Assembly (NCBI RefSeq): GCF_022605165.1 | Contig: NC_063073.1 | Span: 2,418,001 to 2,482,000 of the forward strand | Source of the DNA: Purpureocillium takamizusanense | Taxonomy: Eukaryota > Ascomycota > Sordariomycetes > Hypocreales > Ophiocordycipitaceae | DNA: 64,000 nucleotides | Direction: 5' to 3' | In this document: positions 20,731-30,944 of the stretch, in pieces | Layout: the number at the start of each line of letters is the position of its first letter | Position numbering within the stretch: position 1 is the stretch's first letter | The notes under the pieces: generated by a model | What the model was told of the DNA's origin: nothing | Database searches by the model: none | What the model saw: only the letters and a program-made list of their open reading frames with translations | Translations under genes and position numbers: made by a program

Positions 20731-21837
20731 CTATGCCGGGCTGCTGGACTCGGTCTGCTCGGGCTCCCACCTATACAGCAGATCCATCCTGACCGTGTAC
20801 TTGAGGCCGCTGTCCACTCTCGCGCCCTCGTGCAGCAGCCCCTCGTGCTGGAATATCAAGACGCTTCCCGCCTTGGGATTGACGTCGAGCCTGCGCTTTC
20901 TATCGCGCGAGAGGAACGCGGTGGCCCCGCCGACGTGACCCTCGCCCGTGGGCGACTCGGCGGCCGAATCGTTGAGGTACAAATGCACGGTATACATGGT
21001 GCGCACCTCGCGACGACCGCCTCCTCCTCCGTCCTCCTCCTCCTCCTCCTCAAAGTACCAGTACGGCCCGTCGCAGTGCGGCTTGAAGTACTGGCCGGGC
21101 CCGTAGCGGAGGAAGCGCATGCGCCTGTTGATGCCCTTGAGCCTCCACTCGCCCTTGCCGTCGTCGCGCCACCCGGCGGGGACCCGGGCGAGCGTCCGCC
21201 GCAGCCCGTCGTCGGCCTGGAGGCAGCGGCGCCATATCCTGTCGGCGAGGTCCTGCTGGTCCCAGACGATGCGGTCGCTGACGCGGTAGTTTGGGGCGGG
21301 GGCCTCGAGCCCGTTGCCGAGGTTGACGAGGGCGGGGCGCCAGGCGGCGGAGGAGGCCTTGACGCCGTCGCCGTCGCCGCCACTGTTGTCGTTGTCGGTG
21401 TCGTCGCGCAGAGGGACGGACGCCTCAGCGAGGGATATGAGCCGGGCGCACTCGGCGGGGGAGAGGACGTCGCGCAGGATAATGGCGATGCGGCCGGCGA
21501 GCTCGGGGAGGGGCGAGGCGGCGAAGTCGATGGGATGGGAGGACACGGCGGCTGCGGCAGGCGGAGGAGAAGAAGAGGAGGAGGTGAGGAAGTCGTCGGG
21601 AATGGGGACGGGGTTGGACGTGTAGGACACGAGCCTGGGGCCGCCGCCTTCGCTTGGCCGTTGCTGGGGGCTCTTGGCTTGCGGCTTGTTTGTCGAGCTC
21701 GAGAAGAGCCGGAGGGGGGAGGAGTTGAGGATGCCCATGGCGATGCCGGGAACGTCGTGACGCGCCGCCGCCGAGATGATGGTGGTGGTGGTGAGGGCGG
21801 TTAATCGGAGCGGAGAGGAGAGCAGGACGCGGGACAT
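20731..21837 (-). CDS. 2-oxoglutarate/Fe(II)-dependent dioxygenase (prolyl 4-hydroxylase-like fold)
   Basis: 368 aa, single exon, starting at the ATG at 21837. The metal site is visible: HxD at H254/D256 in FKPHCDGPYW, and the distal His H336 in LLHEGARV, followed by K343 in GLKYTVRMDLLY, which would hold 2-oxoglutarate. The GQY before HCD and the VHLYLND strand fit the double-stranded beta-helix. The first about 45 residues are rich in Ser, Thr, Ala and Arg with few acids, so a mitochondrial targeting peptide is possible. The substrate is unknown; proteins of this family hydroxylate proteins or small molecules. An acidic run (E-rich, residues about 262-268) and Ser/Asp repeats sit in surface loops. 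It converges on the helicase gene, 144 bp apart. Confidence 0.85.
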   Translation of the reverse strand: MSRVLLSSPLRLTALTTTTIISAAARHDVPGIAMGILNSSPLRLFSSSTNKPQAKSPQQRPSEGGGPRLVSYTSNPVPIPDDFLTSSSSSPPPAAAAVSSHPIDFAASPLPELAGRIAIILRDVLSPAECARLISLAEASVPLRDDTDNDNSGGDGDGVKASSAAWRPALVNLGNGLEAPAPNYRVSDRIVWDQQDLADRIWRRCLQADDGLRRTLARVPAGWRDDGKGEWRLKGINRRMRFLRYGPGQYFKPHCDGPYWYFEEEEEEDGGGGGRREVRTMYTVHLYLNDSAAESPTGEGHVGGATAFLSRDRKRRLDVNPKAGSVLIFQHEGLLHEGARVDSGLKYTVRMDLLYRWEPEQTESSSPA

Positions 21838-23575
21838 TTCTTCACTTTAACACATCATGATGACGCAGCTGAACAATTTAGAATTAATTATTCAGGACAA
21901 CTGCCTCGAATAGTCCAGGACAGAGCACGGTTGCTTGCTGATTGATTGATGCCTACTGCTGAGGCCTGGCGTGGTGACTCATGGCGGCGGCAGTGCCAGG
22001 CAGACGGGCAGCAACAGCAGCAGCGACGGGAAGGAAGGCGCACGATGCTGGCACCAGGGCGGGCGGGTACGCAACGGCGCACTAACTTAACCTGCTGGGC
22101 TCTCTGCCTGCCCCATGAATGAGGCGCCCCTGTCAGACTGGGGGCTGACTGACGGGCTGTATTTGAGGCTCTTCCCGGTTGTCATGGACACGTTGCGGGG
22201 ACAGTTGAAACAGTAGCAGTGGTAAACGGTATAAAATAGTTAGTTACTTGGCTGCCTAGTGAGGCCGTGTAAGTCAACGTTAGGTAGTCTCTTGCTGTGT
22301 CGCTAATCGGATCCTCCTCCCTCTGTTGACCACCATGATCCGGTCCGTCCTGCTTACTTTTCCACCCTGATGCTTTCTTTCCCGTCACAGAATCAGGAAA
22401 GGCCTCTGATAATATGTTTTTGCCGAAGCACGCCCCCTCCCCGCTCGCGCAGTCATTTTCGGGCGACAGAGCGATTTGGGCGTTGATAGACTGCCTCTGC
22501 CTATTCCGGCGGGACTAGAGGACGGTCTTGACTCTTGACAGAAAGCAGATGGGTCCAAACAAGGCTACTAACTTTCTCCGTAGATGGCCCCACGGCAAGA
22601 CCATGCTGCGATTCAATTCCGGCGCTCGTACAATAACAACAAAAGTATGATACTTGGTACAGCGCCATGTAAGTTGGTTGGTTCGTGCGAAGAAGTCAGA
22701 AGTAGCCTACATAGCGATGCACGCGCGGGGCTTTCCCAGCCGATTGCAGCAGCTAACTACTACATGTAACGTATTCGTACATAGACGTTGAGGCGGCGGC
22801 CTAGGCTTTTTTTTACGACTCGAATAACAAAACTGTCCCGCCGAAGGAGGGAGGGATGGTCGTCTCAACGCCGTTCTGAGGCCATCGCAAGGCATCATCG
22901 GCCCCAGCCTCGTCGCGACCCCCCAATCATGCGTGCGCCACACACAGCGAGCACGCGCACATTCCAATCCCGTATACGTAGAAAGGTGAGCCCCTCGACC
23001 GCCGCCCGCGCAGCCGACATGTCTTGCTTGATTGACCCTCGCTCCCCACCGAGGTTCGGGGTGCGCGTGCCTGTTGTCCCAATTCTCATGTTCCCCATTG
23101 AAGTCTTGCCCGTACCTTGCGTACGTACTTTGGAGGAGCGCTTCCGGAGGCGGCCCTTTTGCGGCCGGCAGACGGACAGGCTAGAGTGGAAACAGGTCTC
23201 AACGCCAGGGGGGTTGAAAAGATAAAATAAGATAAAAGGCGCAAGCGCCTGTAGCGAGGCCATCGCCATTCACCACGGTGCCCGGAGAGCTCTAGTACCA
23301 ACAGGAAGTCAAGACACGCCACCCTGCTGTCTGCAAACGCAACGCCATCAACAAAGAGACCCAACTAGATGCCCGGGCCGAAGCAACTGCAGAAACAACG
23401 TGCGTAATTGTTGTCAATATAAACGAAGGTGTACCAGCTGCGAGCGATGCGTTAGCCCACCCCCAAGGTTGTTGTTGTTGTTGAAGCAAGCAGGCAGCTT
23501 CTTGTTTCCTGCCTGTTATTTGGACGCAGCACAGCAAACCACATACTTGTTCCCCTCCCCAATGATAAGCCCCCC
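21838..23575. promoter_or_regulatory. Intergenic stretch, promoter side of the oxygenase and the small secreted protein
   Basis: About 1.7 kb without a supported gene. ORFs at about 22.8-23.3 kb have no family signal on either strand. The end nearest 23576 holds the leader of the cysteine-rich protein gene. Confidence 0.35.
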
Positions 23576-24105
23576 ATGAATCCCGTCGCCGCTCTCCTCG
23601 TTGCCTTGGCTGCCGCCGTGTCGGCCAGCCCGACGCTGGCCGAACGGGCGAGAGATAAATGCCCCCAAGTCATCGAAGACGCCTGCTTTGAGAGGGTGAC
23701 AACCCCCCCGCCCCCCTTTCCCAAAAACAAAGCCTACCAACTCCAAAGGAAACCCCCCGGCCAATGCGGCAAGAGGAACTGACAATTTAATGTTGCTATA
23801 GGCTGAAAAGTGCCAAGAGGAGAAAGGGGACTTCTCGTGCCCATTCGTTGCCGCTGAATTCTGCCCCTGCTTCGATGTAAGTCATGGCTTCCCCGCGAGT
23901 GTCCGTCTGTCTGGTGTGTTGTTGCAGCATGGGAGAAAAATCAGCGTATCGAGCAGGCACTAACTCTCGCTACAGACATACAAGATTTGCATGGTACGTG
24001 TGTTCCCGATTCGTGGTATCGATGCGAGGCTGCTGCGGCTCCATGCGATGCTTGCTCACAATTTGATGCCACTGTTTGTAGAAGAGCTACAAGTGCTCCT
24101 ATTAA
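23576..24105 (+). CDS. Small secreted 8-cysteine protein, four exons with an 18-nt microexon
   Basis: Exons are 23576-23695, 23802-23876, 23976-23993 and 24082-24105, all joined in phase 0, giving 78 aa. Introns are 106, 99 and 88 nt; CTGAC is seen in intron 1 and CTAAC in intron 2. Donors are GTGACA, GTAAGT and GTACGT; acceptors are CTATAG, CTACAG and TTGTAG. Exon 3 encodes only six residues (TYKICM). Residues 1 to about 18 form a signal peptide (MNPVAALLVALAAAVSA). The mature part has eight Cys, including DKC, DAC, EKC, FSC, an EFCPC pair, KIC and YKC. Eight Cys in about 55 residues suggests disulphide pairing. The family is not recognised. The consistent phase, splice sites and Cys pattern across four exons make this unlikely to be chance. 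Confidence 0.75.
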
Positions 24106-24479
24106 CTTACTAATAAACGGGCGGGTCGGTGCTTCCGAGGAGTGAAAGTTGCAGCCTGAAGTTGACGATGTGCTGTGACGCTCCCTTGTGGTGGCGGGGT
24201 GTTGGTGCACTGGAGATCGATAATGGTCTCGATAGACTAATGTTCACCTTAATACACTAATTTCTAATACCTTACCTGCCACGTTCTGTCTGCATCAGCG
24301 GTTGTGGTGCTACCGAGTTTCACTCCTGGAATAGAAGCCTTATGCCATGGCCCTCTCTGCCTTGAGCCATGTCGATACAAGCAATGTTAACAAAGTCTGA
24401 TAAGAAGCCGACACATGCTTCATAAACTGCAACACATCATACACCGTGCTTACCCCCCCCCCTCTCCAAGTGTGCGCCA
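24106..24479. other. Convergent intergenic stretch
   Basis: 374 bp with no coding signal between the small secreted-protein gene and the nucleotidyltransferase-like gene. A C-rich run is seen at about 24452-24461. Confidence 0.4.
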
Positions 24480-25385
24480 TCATGAATGCGGCCACGGCTC
24501 AACCACCAGCTTGTCCCAGTGCTGCTGCCAGCGCACCACCTTGTTCATGTACTGCTCCCGCCTGCCGAGCACGGGGTTCGGCCTCACCACCATGTTGAAG
24601 AAGTCCGACAGGCCCCTCGGCGCGTACACGTCCCACTCGTCATCGTCATCGCCATCGCCATCGCCAGCATCATCACCATCAGGGTTATGATGACGGTCCC
24701 CGCCGCGCGGTCGCACGCCTATCATGGCGCTCGTCGAGATCCACGAGTCAATGGCCGCCTCGACGCTCGCGTGCGGCGCGCACTCGACGCCAAACTTGTC
24801 CCCGTACCAGAGGTGCACGCGGGCCTGGTTGCGGATCTCGACGTCCACGCCCGCCAGGCCGGCGTCGTCGTCGTCAAAGAGGCGCCGCGCGCGCTGGATG
24901 ACGGCGTCCTCGGCCTCCCACGAGAGGTCGGCGGCGTCGTGGTAGACGAGGTCGTAGTCGCGGATGCCCCTCTCGGGGTCCGCGTGGTGGCCCGAGACGT
25001 GGTTCCAGATGGTCTGGGAGATGGCGCCGCCGGCGAGGTACCAGTTGGGGAGGCGGAGGCGGGCGGCGAGGCGGAGGACGCGCAGGAGGGTCGGGTTGGT
25101 GGAGAGGATGGGGCGGAGGAGCTGGAGCTGGGATGCCAGCGGGAGGTGAGCCGGGTTCACGTTTACGACGACGCCCGGGTTCACAACCGGCTTCATGTTG
25201 GGTGGTGGCGGCGGCGGCGGGATGATGGCAGCCGAGGGGTTGGTGGTGGTGGTGGTCGACCCTGTCGGCGGTGTCTGCATGTGGTCGTCATCACTCGTGC
25301 ATATGCTGTTGGACACATCCATGACTGTGCCTAAAAATAATATCGGTGCTTGTGAGGTGTGGTGATGAGAGGAGAAGCTCGGCAT
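24480..25385 (-). CDS. Nucleotidyltransferase-like protein (NTP_transf_6-type)
   Basis: 301 aa, single exon, ATG at 25385; an in-frame ATG at 25322 is a possible shorter start because residues 1-80 are low complexity. The folded part begins about residue 85. Signatures are WYLAGGAISQTIWN (the family's G-G-A motif), RGIRDYDLVYHD with the metal-binding D-Y-D, VEIRNQARVHLWY and WDVYAPRGLSDFFNMVVRPN near the end. These match the bacterial-type nucleotidyltransferase family PF06042 as I know it. In vivo substrates are not known. A His/Asp/Gly-rich insert (about residues 228-250) comes from a CATCGC-type repeat. It lies in tandem with the laccase gene, which is upstream on the same strand. Confidence 0.7.
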   Translation of the reverse strand: MPSFSSHHHTSQAPILFLGTVMDVSNSICTSDDDHMQTPPTGSTTTTTNPSAAIIPPPPPPPNMKPVVNPGVVVNVNPAHLPLASQLQLLRPILSTNPTLLRVLRLAARLRLPNWYLAGGAISQTIWNHVSGHHADPERGIRDYDLVYHDAADLSWEAEDAVIQRARRLFDDDDAGLAGVDVEIRNQARVHLWYGDKFGVECAPHASVEAAIDSWISTSAMIGVRPRGGDRHHNPDGDDAGDGDGDDDDEWDVYAPRGLSDFFNMVVRPNPVLGRREQYMNKVVRWQQHWDKLVVEPWPHS

Positions 25386-25768
25386 GGGTTGAGTGAGGTT
25401 GGCGATGACGACTGGATGCCATGAGTGTGAATGAATGGGTGAGACGCGAGAGTCAGGTCATGCAGTCTAGGCCGGCATGTTTGTGGAGCAGGCTACCAGA
25501 GACACACCAGAGTACATACATCAGTCACAAGACCAAGCCCCTCCTTTTCATCGTTTTGTTTAATCCGTCCTTATGGGGGCGTTGACGATATGGCCAGCCG
25601 CGGAACATAAATACACGTATACGAGTGTGTGTATATGTGTGTGTGAGTGCGTGTGTGAGTGTGTACAAGTGCCATGGAATATTATAGACTATGCAACGCA
25701 ATTTGTGTACCAACAAGGCTCTCTCTACAGTGATTTGAAAACCCCCCAAAAAAAATAACAAAAAACAC
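25386..25768. other. Intergenic stretch with a GT-rich microsatellite
   Basis: 383 bp between tandem genes. About 25625-25668 is a degenerate GT/GTGA repeat. It includes the promoter of the nucleotidyltransferase-like gene and the laccase 3' end. Confidence 0.45.
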
Positions 25769-28026
25769 TTATGTACCGTGCCCATGCTCATTCGCCTTGA
25801 CAGGCCACGCATCCACGCCGTCCTGTATAATCATCATCATGCCGCCCATCATGTGGTTGTTGATGTGGCAGTGCAGCAGCCACGCGCCCGGGTTCACCAC
25901 CTGGTATCGCACCACGACCCAGTTGCGCGTCTTGACGGCCTGCTGCGACAGGAAGCTGTCCCTCTGGGGCGGGTCGCGCAGGTTGAACTGCGCCGGCCCC
26001 AGCTCGCGCATGGCCTCGTCGACGCTGGACCACCGCCAGTCGCCCTGCCCGGCGCCGATCTGGAACATCTTGTTGCCGTGCTTGTGGATGGGGTGCGGCG
26101 GCATGGGGAAGACGCTCGCGAGGAGCACCAGGTCGACCCACGTGCCGTTGCGCGTCGTGATGGTCACGTTGTCGTGCTCCCACGGCTTGGGGTTGTACAG
26201 CACCGGCGGGCGCGCGTCGAAGAAGGCCATGGGCTGCAGCCGCGTGCTGTTGAGCGCCCACAGGTAGCTCGCGCCGTCGAGGCGCATGTTGAGCACAAAG
26301 GTGGCGTCGGCGTGCTGTGCGATGGGCGCGGGGGGAAAGGGGCGGGCGATGGCTTGGTCGAAGACGACGAGGTCCTTGGACGTGGGGGTGCCGATGATGT
26401 CGATGTAGACCTGCGGCTCCTTTTCATCCCCGCCGTCATGGTCGTTGTCGTCGTCGCCGTTGTCGCCATCGTCGTCGTCATCGTTACCATGCTCCTTCTT
26501 GTTCTCATGCTTGTTCTTCGTCGTGTGGTTTCTGGGCGGCGGCGGCAGCGGCGGCACGTATCCCCCCTGGACGTCGAGCACGGCATGCCCGGTGATGATC
26601 TGCGCGGCCGTGTTGGAGTTGGCGCGAATCTTGAACCGCCCCGTGCCCTTGAGCGGCACCAGGACGCTGTACCGCTCTCCGTTGGCCATGTTGATGATCT
26701 TCACCTTTTGCGGCTCAATGTACGACCCGTCCATGGCGTACACCCACATGTCGTGCCCGTCGATGGACACGACGGGCGTGGCAAAGTTGGTCGCCCCGAT
26801 CAGGTCGATGGCGATCCAGTCCTGCGCGTCGCCGCCCCGGTACGTGGCGCGGACGAACTCGGTGGCGCCTTTCGTCTCCTTGCAGCCCTCGAAGACGCCG
26901 GGGATCACCTTGTCTTTCTTGAGGGCGTTGGCGTCGCCGCCAAACGCGGCCATGACCTTGGCTGGCAGACATCTATACGCGCTCCCGTGTTAGTTGCAAG
27001 GGCTGCTGCTGGCTTTTTTTTCGCAGAAGGGCCAGCGGGGGGGTTGTAGTATAGTATAACAAGGCAGAGAGAGAGGTGAAAACAAAGCAAAAAAAATAGG
27101 GGAAAAGGAAAGCGTACCCCTTGTCAGTCAGCTTGGAGCCTGGCAGCAGCGCCAGGTCGCGCTGCGTCGTCGAGCTCATCTTGGCCGCCATCTCGTCCTC
27201 GGGCAGACACGACACGCGCCCCTTGCCGTTGAAGAGCAGGGCGTCGTAGCACACCACCTCTATGCCGGCCTCCTCGGACATTTTCCACTTGGTGTTGGAC
27301 TCGAGCCGCGTCAGGTCCGCAATCAGCAGCGGGTACACGCTGGCCTCGGCGTCCTCGAGCGCCCGCTGCACGTCCTCATCCCCGCCGGCGATGAGGTGGA
27401 ACGGCTTCGGCTCGTCGGGGCGCGGGTGGATGAGGATGGCGCCGTAGCACCCGTCTTCGATCTGGCCCTGCAGGTGCGAGTGGTACCAGTAGCTGCCGTA
27501 CTGCGTCGCCTGGAAGCGGTAGGTGAAGGTCTTGCCTTGGTGGACGGGGTGTTGCGTGACGCCGGGCACGCCGTCGGCCCAGGGGGTCTGGTGCATCTCG
27601 ATGCCTAGTGGTAGTAGTCCCTCGTGAGTGAGTGTTTGGGTCGCTCGGTCGTTGGGTGTGTGTGGTCTTCTTTTTTTTTTTTTCTTTGCTTCATGCGTGA
27701 GTGAGTGACGACGTACCGTGAAAGTGCAACGACGTGTTAAAGGGAGTGTCGTTGATGAGGTTGACAACCACCCAGTCGTCCTGGTCCAGCTCCATGACCG
27801 GCCCGGGAGACTGCCCGTTGACGAGCATCATGTTCCGGGGCACGTCGGCCAGGGCGTAGGGCTCCCACGACAGGCGCACGGTGAATTCCTTGGTGACATT
27901 GCGGCCCCTTTTTGACAACGACGACCATGATGATGACGGTGATGACGATGGTGCGCCGGCCGCGAGAGCCGTCCAGGTCAGCGCGGTCAGCGCAAAGACA
28001 AAAAACAGGTCTTTGCACGAGAGCAT
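25769..28026 (-). CDS. Laccase / multicopper oxidase, secreted, three exons
   Basis: Exons are 28026-27717, 27604-27118 and 26972-25769, giving 666 aa. A signal peptide covers residues 1 to about 22, followed by Ser-rich residues and KRGRN, a possible KEX2 site. All four copper motifs are present: HFH at 101-103, WYHSH at 143-147, HPIHKHG near the third domain and HCHINNHMMGGM (H633, C634, H635, H639; M644 in the axial position). The exon 1-2 joint completes HFHGIEMHQTPWADG, and the exon 2-3 joint completes KLTDKGCLPAKV, so the splice sites are well supported. Between about residues 415 and 450 lies an acidic Asp/Asn/Gly/His-rich insert. Family roles include phenol or pigment oxidation. It is probably extracellular or in the cell wall. 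Confidence 0.93.
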
Positions 28027-29417
28027 GGCGGCGGGCTCGCGTCAGTCATGAGGGGAGAGAAAAAAGACAAGACAGACAAGACAGATGGACAAGAGGGCGA
28101 ACGCAAGCAGCAGCATACAATGGTCTGCAAAGCACACAATGGGCGAGATGTCTGGATTGTTGATATAACATGTGTCGATCCCCCTCCCCAGGGTCTCTAA
28201 ATTTGCATCCAGGACTGAGACAGGGTCTGGGATGTCGGGCGACCATGCAGGTGCGTGTGTGTGTGTATTGGATGTATGCACGATGTAGTAGTAGTAGTAG
28301 TAGTGGTAGCATCAAATCAATGACCGGGACCGGTCCTGGTCGAGCTCGACCCGATCAACGGCTGCGCGCCAGCGGGCGGGCGGGCCGGGGACGTGGAGTG
28401 GACGGCGGGCGGCGGGCGACTGGACTGGTCCATCATGATGATGATGATGATGATAATGAGGATGATGTTCTTTTGGCCTCACACCCCCCCCCCTTTTTTT
28501 TTCTTGGCGCTTCGAGTCATCCCACATGCAGCAACAGCAGCAAGCAAGCAAGCTCAGCAGACCTCAGCTAGCCTTTGCTTCTGCACATTTTCCCGTCCGC
28601 CAGGGTGTGTGTGTGTGTGTATGCGGTGAACGAATGTAGTACGAGTTTCTGCATCTGGCCCCGGCCCGACGAGACGAGTAACTAACTACGGTATGATGCC
28701 TGTGCACGAAAAGAGAGAGATGGAGACAAGAGAGTTTGTGGTCGTGGCGCGGAGCTTCTCCGTGGCGCAAGAGTTGGGCGAGTTGCTTCGTTGACGTAAC
28801 GGGGGTTGCGGCGGGCGGTGCGTCGCCGCTTCGAGTCAACGGCCGAGCTAAGCAGGTTGACAGCTCAGCTGTGCATGAAACCGAGCCCCCGGAACCCGGG
28901 AATGCGCAAAAGCAACGTGCAGCGGCAGCAAAAAGCAGGTCGTGGGATCGGGCAGCTCAGCTTCCCGTCAACCCCCATGTCACTTCGGTCACTCGCATAG
29001 CCCCTGTGCCCCCTTACTAACGTAGTAATGGCTGCACGGAGCGGGATGGACATGTAGTAGCAACTAGTATGCCCAACGCTAGGAGTAACTTGGTAGGGCT
29101 GCGGCTGCTGCTGCGGGCGCCCGCTCTGGGCCTGCCTGCCTACCTTGCCCCCGCCTTGACTTGACCTGACGCGGGATCTACAATGAGCTACTGCTAGTCC
29201 AGGTCCGGCGGCGGCGGCGACGGGGATCTGTGCTTGCCGCGATACAACCTTATGCTTGTACGACCGCCTCGCCCGCAACAACACCAAACACAAGACCATC
29301 GCAGCCCCGTCGTGCACTGCCAGGGGGCCAGGGAGCCCAGCGCGCCCAATCCCATCGACATAATGCCATCGTATCGTATTCGGCGACTCCCCCATTCGAT
29401 GCCTGTCTATTTCCGAC
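28027..29417. promoter_or_regulatory. Laccase promoter region with microsatellites
   Basis: About 1.4 kb without a supported gene. It holds a GTA run (about 28285-28306), an ATG/GAT-type run (about 28433-28475), a C/T run (28485-28503) and a GT run (28604-28620). The laccase promoter and the 3' end of the 2EXR gene lie here. Confidence 0.45.
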
Positions 29418-30944
29418 TCAAGACAAAAACTCACGGACCTGCTGCTGCTCGTAGTCGGTCGGCGCCCCGGCGCGGAGCAGCCACCAGCCCTGCACTTTTG
29501 GAGGAGTCGGAGTCGTCCTCGTCGTAGCAGTAGTGGTGGTGGTAGTAGCACTAGTCGGTGTTGCCCTTGTTCCGTTTCTTCTTCCCCCTTGCGTTGCCGC
29601 CGCCGCCGGTGCTGCTACCAACGCCCGGTCCTTTCCCTTCTTCGTATCCTCCTCCTCCTCCTCCTCCTTGTCATCGTCCTCGGCCTCCTCCTCCCATCCA
29701 TGTCTACGGCTCATCATTTCCGCTCCCTTCTTGTCATACGCGAGCGAGGCGAGGGCCGACTGCATCTCGCGTCGGATAGCCCTCCACTCCGTCAGGGCGC
29801 TCCTCGTGCTACCACCACCACTGCTGCTGCTGCCGCCCCCAGCCAACAGCGCCGCCAGCGCCAGCCCAGCACCGGCCGTCCCGGCAGCCGCGGCGGCCCC
29901 CAGCGGCTGCTGCTGCTTCTTCTTTTCCCACGGCACCCTGACCTCGTCCGGCAGCGGCGCCAGGTCGCAGGGGTACCGCGCCGCGCCGTAGGGCTCCCTG
30001 CCAAAGGTGACGCCGCCGACGTGGCGCACGCGCGGGAGCACGAAGCTGATGGTGCCCGCGCTGGGGCAGCACAGCAGCAGCGCTTCCATGGCAGAGCGCC
30101 AGTGCGCGACCATGCGCATGTCCGTGTTGTCCGTGTCCGTGTTGTCCCCTTGCCCTTCTTCCCCTTGCTCGTCGTCGTCGCCGTTGTTGTCACCCTCGTG
30201 CAGCAGCCGCGGAATGTCGCGAAACCACGCGCGCCACTCGACGCCGACGTGAAGAACCTTGTCCATGCCGTTGGCGACGGCGACGGCGTGCTGCTGCTGC
30301 AGCCGCGGCTCGGCCTTGATCCGGTGTCGCATGTTGCGGTCAAGGTAGAGCATGTCTCGCTGGGGATTGAACCACAGACCGGGCGACCCGCCGCTGAACC
30401 TGCTGCTGAACCTGCTTCTGAACCTGCTGGACCTGCTGCTAGTAACCCTGCTGCTGCTGCTAACCCTGTTGCTAGTAACCCTACTGCTGCTGGTGCTGCT
30501 GCTACCAACCCCGTTGCTAACCATAACCCTGCTGCTGCTGCTGTTACCATTGTTGGCCGCAAAGAGAAAGAAGCCCCACGATAGGGCCACGGCGCGGGAC
30601 TCGCGGCAGATTTGGGTTGCCGAGGGAGGAGGGTGGCGGATGTGAAAGTCAAAGGTCCGCTCCTCCTCCTCCCGGCACGCCGGTGCATGCCAGCTCGGCG
30701 GCGTCCGGGGCGAGTCCACACCACCATTACCACCGTCGTCCTCTTCCTCGTGCCCTTGCACGCCGTGGTTGCCTCCTCCCTCCTCTTCCTCTGCCTCCCC
30801 CTCCTCCTCCTCTCCCGGGTTGGGGTAGTAGACAACCTTGGCCACGCAGTCTCTGACGTGGAAGACTCGGCGGCGCCCCGGGAGGGTTGCTCCCCAGATT
30901 AGGTGGCGGATTTCGGGAGGGAGATCTGCCAGCCGAAAGGCCAT
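29418..30944 (-). CDS. 2EXR domain protein with low-complexity inserts
   Basis: 508 aa, single exon. The N-terminus FRLADLPPEIRHLIWGATLPGR with later ATQICRESRAVAL fits the 2EXR fold found in many fungal proteins of unknown role. The pattern of short folded parts separated by inserts is clear: Glu/Gly-rich residues about 44-70, a Ser/Arg repeat about 138-190 built from a GCT/AGC-rich DNA repeat at 30395-30545, a Gln/Asp-rich stretch about 245-270, Ser/Gly about 360-385 and acidic about 420-440. After the inserts, NPQRDMLYLDRNMRHR and VGVEWRAWFRDIPRLL look folded. There is no signal peptide or membrane span. Function unknown. Confidence 0.72.
   Translation of the reverse strand: MAFRLADLPPEIRHLIWGATLPGRRRVFHVRDCVAKVVYYPNPGEEEEGEAEEEEGGGNHGVQGHEEEDDGGNGGVDSPRTPPSWHAPACREEEERTFDFHIRHPPPSATQICRESRAVALSWGFFLFAANNGNSSSSRVMVSNGVGSSSTSSSRVTSNRVSSSSRVTSSRSSRFRSRFSSRFSGGSPGLWFNPQRDMLYLDRNMRHRIKAEPRLQQQHAVAVANGMDKVLHVGVEWRAWFRDIPRLLHEGDNNGDDDEQGEEGQGDNTDTDNTDMRMVAHWRSAMEALLLCCPSAGTISFVLPRVRHVGGVTFGREPYGAARYPCDLAPLPDEVRVPWEKKKQQQPLGAAAAAGTAGAGLALAALLAGGGSSSSGGGSTRSALTEWRAIRREMQSALASLAYDKKGAEMMSRRHGWEEEAEDDDKEEEEEEDTKKGKDRALVAAPAAAATQGGRRNGTRATPTSATTTTTTATTRTTPTPPKVQGWWLLRAGAPTDYEQQQVREFLS

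Noticed and set aside
22895..23269. 124-codon minus-strand ORF with RIGTTGTRTPNL wording
   Set aside because: No domain; neither strand shows tRNA or gene structure.
25778..27049. 423-codon plus-strand ORF
   Set aside because: Antisense shadow of the laccase exon 3, caused by G/C-ending codons.
29589..30584. 331-codon plus-strand ORF
   Set aside because: Antisense shadow of the 2EXR gene and its repeats.
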